NCBI GenBank assembly: GCA_021785055.1
Contig: JAJYGS010000077.1
Coordinates: 1-10,443 of the forward strand
DNA: 10,443 nt
Reading direction: 5' to 3'
DNA from: Nitrospirota bacterium
Lineage (GTDB): Bacteria > Nitrospirota > JACRHJ01
Within the stretch, counting starts at the first letter, position 1, and every line of letters begins with the position of its first letter. The notes below the pieces were generated by a model that saw only the letters and a list, made by a program, of their open reading frames with translations, did not search any database and was not told the origin of the DNA. This document shows, piece after piece, positions 6,191 to 10,443 of the stretch. The position numbers were made by a program, and so were the translations under genes.

Positions 6191-6199
6191 TGCTATAAT
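6191..6199 (+). promoter_or_regulatory. Extended -10 promoter of the histidine kinase operon
   Basis: TGC-TATAAT (6191-6199) is a perfect extended -10 element. No good -35 box lies 16-18 bases upstream, which is typical where the extended -10 carries recognition or where an activator helps. Transcription would begin near 6206, giving a leader of about 80 bases. Confidence 0.6.
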
Positions 6200-6205
6200 C
6201 GCGGG

Positions 6206-6287
6206 GTGTCGGTTTTTGATTTGTGCGCCGCCTGGATGAGGCGCTTTTAATTTATGCTTTGGAAGACAGTCCGGGTAAGACTGCGGT
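6206..6287 (+). promoter_or_regulatory. 5' leader of the histidine kinase mRNA with two hairpins
   Basis: The first hairpin can form as GCGCC/GGCGC (6225-6229 with 6240-6244) or as CGCCT/AGGCG (6229-6233 with 6239-6243), followed by TTTTAATTT. The second is CAGTC (6267-6271) with GACTG (6279-6283), only four bases before the ATG. The only purine-rich Shine-Dalgarno candidate is GGAAG (6261-6265), 22 bases from the ATG in linear distance. If the second hairpin folds, the gap shortens to about five bases. An in-frame TAA at 6276-6278 excludes an upstream start. I could not match this leader to a known riboswitch. Confidence 0.35.
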
Positions 6288-9200
6288 ATGGAAAGAAAAA
6301 AGACCATTGTTCTGATACCTCTGCTGATAACAGGCATTGCGGCGGCAGAGTATCTGATAATGACAGCTGTTGAGATGTCGGGATTGTCCGGCGCCGCTGA
6401 AAAAACCGTTGATTCCCTGTCCTTAGTAGTCCTTTTAAGCCTGGTTTTCTATCTGCTCTACAAGTCACAAATGGCCCTGCTCGATGAAAAAAGGAGTATA
6501 GAAGAAATACTCTCGTGCATGGGGGACAACATCAGCATACAGGACGGGAACATGAATATCCTGTACCAGAATGCGGCAATGGTCAACGCATTGGGCGCCC
6601 ATGTCGGCGAGCGCTGCTATAAGGCGTACGAGGATAATGATGCAACATGCGAGGGTTGCCCGGTTGCGGAAAGTTTCAGGGACGGCAAGGTCCATAAAAC
6701 GGAGAGACATGTCCAGGCCTTCGGCAGGGAATCATACATAGAAATGACCTCGTCTCCGCTTAGGGACTTAAACGGCAATATAACCTCGGTAATAGAGGTG
6801 GCGAGGAATATAACGCACCGCAAGAAGGCTGAAAACGCCATCGTCGAAAGAAACCAGAGGCTCGCCATGCTCCACCAGATAGACAAGGCGATGTTATCCA
6901 CACTGGAGCTTGAAAAGATATTCGGGATACTGCTGGAAAACCTGGTCCGTGCGCTCAGGATGGAATCAGGCGTTATATTTTTATATGACGATACGAACAA
7001 AGCCGTCAACGCGGTTGAAAGATATAATTTTGCTTTCTCGGAAGGTCAGGCCTGTTTTCCTCTGGACACCCTTCCCCTGGCCTCGGAAGTTATAAAAAAT
7101 AATAAGCCGATAATACTGAACGAGGTGGACAAGGATACGGAGGCTTACAGGAAGCTTAGAGCGAAATCGATGCTCCTTATCCCGCTCGGCGTGGATGGTT
7201 CGGTACAGGGGGTTATATGCCTGCATAATGAGTTGGACCGGCACGTTTTTTCGGACTCGGAAGTCGAGTTTGCCATGCAGGTGGCCGACCAGGCGATGGT
7301 AGCCATAATCAACGCAAAACTCGTAAAAAGCCTTACGGAGAACGATTCAAAGCTTCTTTCAAAAAACCGTGAACTACAGGCTCTCAATGAAGTGGCCGAG
7401 ATAATAGCCTCTAATAATGACGTAAAAGCGGTGCTTCAGGCGGTGCTTGAGAAGACCTTGTCCATTCCGTTCCTCGAAGTGCAGAAAAAAGGGGTTATCT
7501 TTCTTCGCGACGAGAAGGATGGGGGCGAGTTTTACATGGCCGCGCAGGTCGGGCTTTCTCCGTATCTATTGGAAAAAGAGTCCCGTATTAAAATGGGTCA
7601 GTGCCTGTGCGGAAAGGCTGCGGAAAGCGGAGAGATAATTTTATCCAAGGATTGTTTTGACGACCCCCGCCATACGACAAATTACCCGGACATGCAGGGC
7701 CATGGACACATCGTTCTTCCAATTAAGCAAAAGGGCGGCGTTATTGGCGTGATGACTTATTACCTCGATGCGGGAACAGTTCTGTCGGATACTGAAATTC
7801 ATCTTTTGACCTCCGTCTCAAACCAGCTCGCGACCGGCATACTGAACCACAGATTCTTAGAAAAGATAGCCACCGGGAAAAGAGAATGGGAGCTTACTTT
7901 TGATGCGATGGAGGAGATGATAACCATACATAGCCCCGACCATACTATCATAAGGGCGAACAAGGCCGCGTCGAGATATTTCAACAAGGAAATAGACGAG
8001 ATTATAGGCCATAAATGCTACGAGATATTCCACGACTCTGACAGACCTATTCCGTTCTGCCCGGCGGAAGATCTGCTGAGCGGTCTTGAAAAACCTTCAA
8101 GCAGCGAGATGTTTTTTAACGGGAGGTATTTCGAGACTACGTTATACCCCGTGCCCTTGAATGAACATATAAATTCCTTTATACATATAGTCAAGGATAT
8201 TACTGAGCGGAAAAGGGTCGAGCAGGCGCTCAGGGAGTCGGAGGAGAAGTTCCGGAACCTGGTGGAGCAGTCCGGGGTTGGGGTTTACATAGTGCAGGGC
8301 GGTTTCTTTAAATATGTAAACCCGCGTTTCGCGGAAATATTCGGGTATGAACCAGGAGAAATAACCGGCGCCATATCCATAAAAGACCTCGTATATCCGG
8401 AGGACTGGCCGCGCGTGCAGGAAAACATAAGAAAAAGAGAGTCCGGAGAAGTGCCGACAATACACTACCTTTTCCGTGGGATAACCAAAAACAGAAAGGT
8501 TATTCATCTTGAGATACACGGCTCGAACGTCGTTTATTCCGGGAAACTCGCCGGGATGGGCACACTAATAGACATAACGGAGACCATCCTTGCCAGAGAC
8601 GAGCTGGTTAAGAAAACACAGGAAGCGGTAATCCTCAGACAGGCGCGGGAACAGCTCGAAGAGGTGAACAGGCTGAAAAGCGAGTTCCTGGCCAATATGT
8701 CGCATGAACTCCGGACGCCTTTGAACGCGGTAATCGGCTTAAGCCAGGTGCTGCTCGAAAGGATATACGGGCCGCTGTCCGACAAACAGGAAGAGTATCT
8801 GAAAGGAATAAACCAGTCCGGCCAACATCTTATTGACCTGATAAACGAGATTCTCGATCTTTCCAAGATCGAAGCCGGTAAGGAACAGCTTGAACTTTCG
8901 GAATTTTCAATTGCGGGCCTGCTTAAGAACTCGTTCATAATGATCAAGGAAAAGGCCGCAAGACGCCGTATAGCTCTCATTCAGGAGATAGGGTTGGAGG
9001 TCGATAATTATTTTGGAGACGAGCGAAGGATAAAGCAGATAATCTATAATCTCCTTTCAAACGCCGTAAAATTTACGGAAGCCGGAGGCAGCGTCGGGCT
9101 GTCGGCCAGCCGGGACGAAACGGCTCTGACCATAACGGTCTGGGATACCGGGATAGGCATTCCGGAAGATAAGAAGCACCTGATATTCCAGCCGTTCCAG

Positions 9201-9803
9201 CTTGTCGATAATTCATTGTCCAGGCGCCATGAAGGCACAGGACTGGGGCTGGTGCTGACAAAGAAGCTGGTGGAAATGCACCGCGGGAACATAACCTTTG
9301 AATCAAAAGAGGGTCAGGGCACGAAATTTACCGTTGTATTGCCGTTGTCGGTCAGAATAACCGGTCTTGCGGCCGGGGAGCGTAAAGCGCCGCCGGAACC
9401 GGGCATTCCCGCCGATTATATCCAGGGCAAAAAAATCCTTATTGTCGAAGACAACAGGCTTAACATGCTCTTGGCATCGGATTATCTGACATCGAGGGGG
9501 GCGATTGTAGTCGAAGCATTCGACGGCATGTCCGCCCTGGCGAAGGTTCCCGCCGAGAACCCGGACATCATCCTGATGGATATACAGATGCCGGGATTGG
9601 ACGGATTTGAAGTCCTGAAAAGGCTAAAAAAAGATACTGCTGCAGCCGGAATACCCGTAATCGCCGTGACCGCCCTTGCCATGAAAGGCGACCAGCAGAA
9701 ATGCCTCGACTGCGGGTTCGACGACTACATAAGCAAGCCCGTGAACCTGGGGGAGATGGTAGATAAGATTTCTTCACAGTTGATGAAAAGGCAGTCCAAG
9801 TAA
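6288..9803 (+). CDS. Membrane-anchored hybrid histidine kinase: TM-TM-PAS-GAF-GAF-PAS-PAS-HisKA-HATPase-REC
   Basis: This is a 1171-residue sensor kinase with its own receiver. Two N-terminal membrane segments (about 6-28 and 43-58) enclose a ~14-residue periplasmic loop, too small for a sensor, so input is probably cytoplasmic or from the membrane. Domains in order: PAS (~70-180), GAF (~193-345), GAF (~362-520), PAS (~531-645), PAS (~648-770), a coiled coil, HisKA with phospho-acceptor H806 in MSHELRTPLN, HATPase with N925 (N box), D953-T-G-I-G (G1) and G983-T-G-L-G (G2), then REC from about 1049 with acidic E1054/D1055, phospho-acceptor D1098, T1128 and K1150. All catalytic residues are intact. 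The first PAS has C110-x10-C121-x2-C124-P. The second GAF has C439-x-C441, C456, H462, H472 and H474. No HPt domain is present. The ATG at 6288 is forced by an upstream in-frame stop and precedes the first membrane segment. The ligand is unknown. Confidence 0.93.
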   Translation: MERKKTIVLIPLLITGIAAAEYLIMTAVEMSGLSGAAEKTVDSLSLVVLLSLVFYLLYKSQMALLDEKRSIEEILSCMGDNISIQDGNMNILYQNAAMVNALGAHVGERCYKAYEDNDATCEGCPVAESFRDGKVHKTERHVQAFGRESYIEMTSSPLRDLNGNITSVIEVARNITHRKKAENAIVERNQRLAMLHQIDKAMLSTLELEKIFGILLENLVRALRMESGVIFLYDDTNKAVNAVERYNFAFSEGQACFPLDTLPLASEVIKNNKPIILNEVDKDTEAYRKLRAKSMLLIPLGVDGSVQGVICLHNELDRHVFSDSEVEFAMQVADQAMVAIINAKLVKSLTENDSKLLSKNRELQALNEVAEIIASNNDVKAVLQAVLEKTLSIPFLEVQKKGVIFLRDEKDGGEFYMAAQVGLSPYLLEKESRIKMGQCLCGKAAESGEIILSKDCFDDPRHTTNYPDMQGHGHIVLPIKQKGGVIGVMTYYLDAGTVLSDTEIHLLTSVSNQLATGILNHRFLEKIATGKREWELTFDAMEEMITIHSPDHTIIRANKAASRYFNKEIDEIIGHKCYEIFHDSDRPIPFCPAEDLLSGLEKPSSSEMFFNGRYFETTLYPVPLNEHINSFIHIVKDITERKRVEQALRESEEKFRNLVEQSGVGVYIVQGGFFKYVNPRFAEIFGYEPGEITGAISIKDLVYPEDWPRVQENIRKRESGEVPTIHYLFRGITKNRKVIHLEIHGSNVVYSGKLAGMGTLIDITETILARDELVKKTQEAVILRQAREQLEEVNRLKSEFLANMSHELRTPLNAVIGLSQVLLERIYGPLSDKQEEYLKGINQSGQHLIDLINEILDLSKIEAGKEQLELSEFSIAGLLKNSFIMIKEKAARRRIALIQEIGLEVDNYFGDERRIKQIIYNLLSNAVKFTEAGGSVGLSASRDETALTITVWDTGIGIPEDKKHLIFQPFQLVDNSLSRRHEGTGLGLVLTKKLVEMHRGNITFESKEGQGTKFTVVLPLSVRITGLAAGERKAPPEPGIPADYIQGKKILIVEDNRLNMLLASDYLTSRGAIVVEAFDGMSALAKVPAENPDIILMDIQMPGLDGFEVLKRLKKDTAAAGIPVIAVTALAMKGDQQKCLDCGFDDYISKPVNLGEMVDKISSQLMKRQSK

Positions 9804-9822
9804 GCTCGGAGGATCACGCCAC

Positions 9823-10443
9823 ATGCATGAAAAGAACCCCACCGTCCTCATCGTCGACGACCAGAACTGGAACCTTGAAGTGCTGGAGTCTTATCTCCAC
9901 GAAACCGGGTACAGGATAATCCGGGCGGAAAGCGGCCAGGAGGCCTTGTCTATAATCGATGAAACCGAAATCGACCTCTTACTTCTGGATATTATGATGC
10001 CTGGCATCGACGGCCTGCGCGTATGCAGGATACTGAAAGGCGACGGGAAGACGCGGTTCATACCTATAATCATAGTGACTTCGCTTGACCAGAAGTCGGA
10101 TAAACTGGGCGCCATAGAGGCTGGAGCTGACGATTTCATAACCAAGCCGGTCGATAAAGCGGAGCTTTTGGTCCGGTGCGCATCGCTTTTAAGGATTAAG
10201 AGATTCCACGACGAGCGGGACCATGCGTATTCAAATATCCGCAGCATTACTCTTTTTTTCAGCGACGTTATCAGCAAGTTTGACCCGGTCAGGTTTTCCC
10301 TCGAATCGGCGTATATAGAGATGGTTCTTTCGATGCTCAGGCCGGTGGACGGCGAAGAAGGCAAACCAAGGCACGCCCTGATAGCGCCTTACGGCAAGGC
10401 CAGCCTGACAAAAGGTACTCTGTATTCGATAAAAGACTCAAAA
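9823..10443 (+). CDS. Response regulator with N-terminal receiver, 3'-truncated by the window edge
   Basis: The frame is open from ATG 9823 to the last base (207 codons, no stop). GGAGG (9808-9812) ten bases upstream supports this start; the ATG at 9827 is in another frame. Residues ~6-124 form a complete receiver: D12-D13 acidic pair, phospho-acceptor D56 in LLLLDIMMPGIDG, T86, and K108 in DDFITKPVD. It ends with LLRIKRF, as in PleD-like and HD-GYP-type regulators. Residues ~127-207 are mainly helical and hydrophobic, then read ALIAPYGKASLTKGTLY, which vaguely suggests the start of a GAF-like output. I do not recognise it securely. It lies 19 bases after the hybrid kinase in the same operon, so it is the likely phosphorylation partner, directly or through an HPt protein encoded elsewhere. 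The output (c-di-GMP turnover, kinase or other) lies beyond the window. Confidence 0.88.
   Translation, partial: MHEKNPTVLIVDDQNWNLEVLESYLHETGYRIIRAESGQEALSIIDETEIDLLLLDIMMPGIDGLRVCRILKGDGKTRFIPIIIVTSLDQKSDKLGAIEAGADDFITKPVDKAELLVRCASLLRIKRFHDERDHAYSNIRSITLFFSDVISKFDPVRFSLESAYIEMVLSMLRPVDGEEGKPRHALIAPYGKASLTKGTLYSIKDSK

Noticed and set aside
6151..6198. A 15-codon hydrophobic + strand ORF upstream of the kinase
   Set aside because: It has no Shine-Dalgarno, is very short, and its stop overlaps the -10 element; AT-rich sequence gives such ORFs by chance.
6206..6287. A cyclic-di-GMP (GEMM) or other known riboswitch in the kinase leader
   Set aside because: The leader is only ~80 bases and lacks the conserved GEMM core sequences; the two small hairpins alone do not support a known class.
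9891..10364. 157-codon minus-strand ORF at the right end
   Set aside because: It is antisense to the response regulator receiver, whose motifs and ribosome binding site are clear.

Overview
The window reads like a piece of chromosome from a Gram-negative-type bacterium with moderate-to-high GC, possibly a deltaproteobacterial or Nitrospirota-like anaerobe. That guess rests on three things: the leuC-leuD-leuB-asd gene order, the multi-domain PAS/GAF hybrid kinase style, and an intergenic palindrome of the 'GTCATTCC...GGAATCCAG' kind. The taxonomic guess is weak, because no marker gene in the window fixes it. No mobile-element gene, CRISPR array or plasmid function is visible.

Left part (1-3596): the end of a leucine/aspartate-family biosynthesis operon on the + strand. 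It holds the 3' two thirds of leuC (cut by the window edge), leuD, leuB and asd. LeuC and LeuD form isopropylmalate isomerase, LeuB oxidatively decarboxylates the product, and Asd makes aspartate semialdehyde for lysine, threonine and methionine. leuC/leuD are tightly packed and leuB/asd overlap by one base. A ~63-base palindromic repeat sits between leuD and leuB. A strong intrinsic terminator closes the operon after asd. LeuB carries Lys-Tyr at the position where NAD-dependent LeuB has Asp-Ile, which is the NADP signature of isocitrate dehydrogenase.

Middle part (3600-5806): tldD, whose start codon lies four bases after the T-tract of the asd terminator, is translationally coupled (TGATG) to a small membrane methyltransferase of the isoprenylcysteine/phospholipid methyltransferase superfamily. 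A tRNA-Asp(GUC) gene follows, with its own promoters, an encoded CCA and a strong terminator.

A ~480-base stretch without a secure gene (5807-6287) follows. It is more AT-rich than the genes and contains a possible 27-codon ORF with a 7-residue repeat, a 10-bp dyad, an orphan sigma70-like promoter and an extended -10 promoter. The leader of the next gene lies at its end.

Right part (6288-10443): a 1171-residue membrane-anchored hybrid histidine kinase (2 TM, PAS, GAF, GAF, PAS, PAS, HisKA, HATPase, REC) is followed 19 bases later by a response regulator that runs off the window. The periplasmic loop is tiny, so sensing is probably cytoplasmic. Two PAS domains and one GAF domain carry Cys/His patterns that could hold a metal or redox cofactor. 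Together the kinase and regulator look like one signalling operon, with an input not yet known and an output domain only partly visible.
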